This document shows positions 5,696 to 5,717 of a stretch of 5,717 nucleotides of DNA, in pieces. The notes beneath the pieces were generated by a model. It saw only the letters and a program-made list of their open reading frames with translations. It searched no databases and had not been told where the DNA came from. How positions within the stretch are numbered: position 1 is the first letter of the stretch; every line of letters starts with the position of its first letter. This DNA is from Betaproteobacteria bacterium (GTDB taxonomy: Bacteria; Pseudomonadota; Gammaproteobacteria; Burkholderiales; Eutrophovitaceae). The DNA is taken from contig QXZO01000155.1 in assembly GCA_009886305.1 (NCBI GenBank), positions 1 to 5,717 on the forward strand. The letters run 5' to 3'. The position numbers and the translations under genes are program-made.

Positions 5696-5717
5696 TATTC
5701 GTCGTATATGGATGAGT

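Noticed and set aside
5696..5717. Possible start of a gene after birA (ATG near 5708 or 5712)
   Set aside because: Only a few codons are visible and there is no ribosome-binding site. A coaX gene often follows birA in some proteobacteria, but nothing here shows it.

Overview
The window looks like chromosomal DNA of a moderately AT-rich proteobacterium. The best lineage clue is the glutaminyl-tRNA synthetase. Its C-terminal anticodon-binding half (for example PPKGYFRLF, VRLRYGYVI, YKVKGNIHWV, ERHGYF) and its longer N-terminal linker resemble, from memory, beta- and some gammaproteobacterial enzymes. No phage, plasmid, IS, tRNA, rRNA or CRISPR signal is visible, and base composition seems even across the genes.

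Layout: four genes lie on the minus strand and one on the plus strand. Reading the minus strand in transcription order (high to low coordinates), they are: a 179-residue protein of unknown function (4076-4615); glnS (2178-3920), read from a TTG start; a thiamin-diphosphate enzyme resembling benzoylformate decarboxylase (295-1956); and the N-terminal 94 codons of a TauD/TfdA-type 2-oxoglutarate-dependent dioxygenase (1-284), cut by the window edge. On the plus strand, birA (4724-5695) diverges from the 179-residue gene across a 108-bp AT-rich gap.

How they work together: the ThDP enzyme and the dioxygenase are only 10 bp apart, and the dioxygenase ribosome-binding site overlaps the upstream stop codon. 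They are very probably co-transcribed and may serve one catabolic route, whose substrate cannot be read from the sequence. glnS (translation) and birA (biotin attachment and possibly biotin regulation) are housekeeping genes. Their neighbours share no obvious pathway with them.

No clearly new multi-gene system is present. The points most worth checking are residue-level departures in otherwise recognisable enzymes: HIGP instead of HIGH in GlnRS, Ser at the position of a catalytic His in the benzoylformate-decarboxylase-like protein, and GRGTKGR in the BirA biotin loop. Next come the uncharacterised 179-residue protein and small repeats or palindromes in the glnS and ThDP-gene upstream regions.
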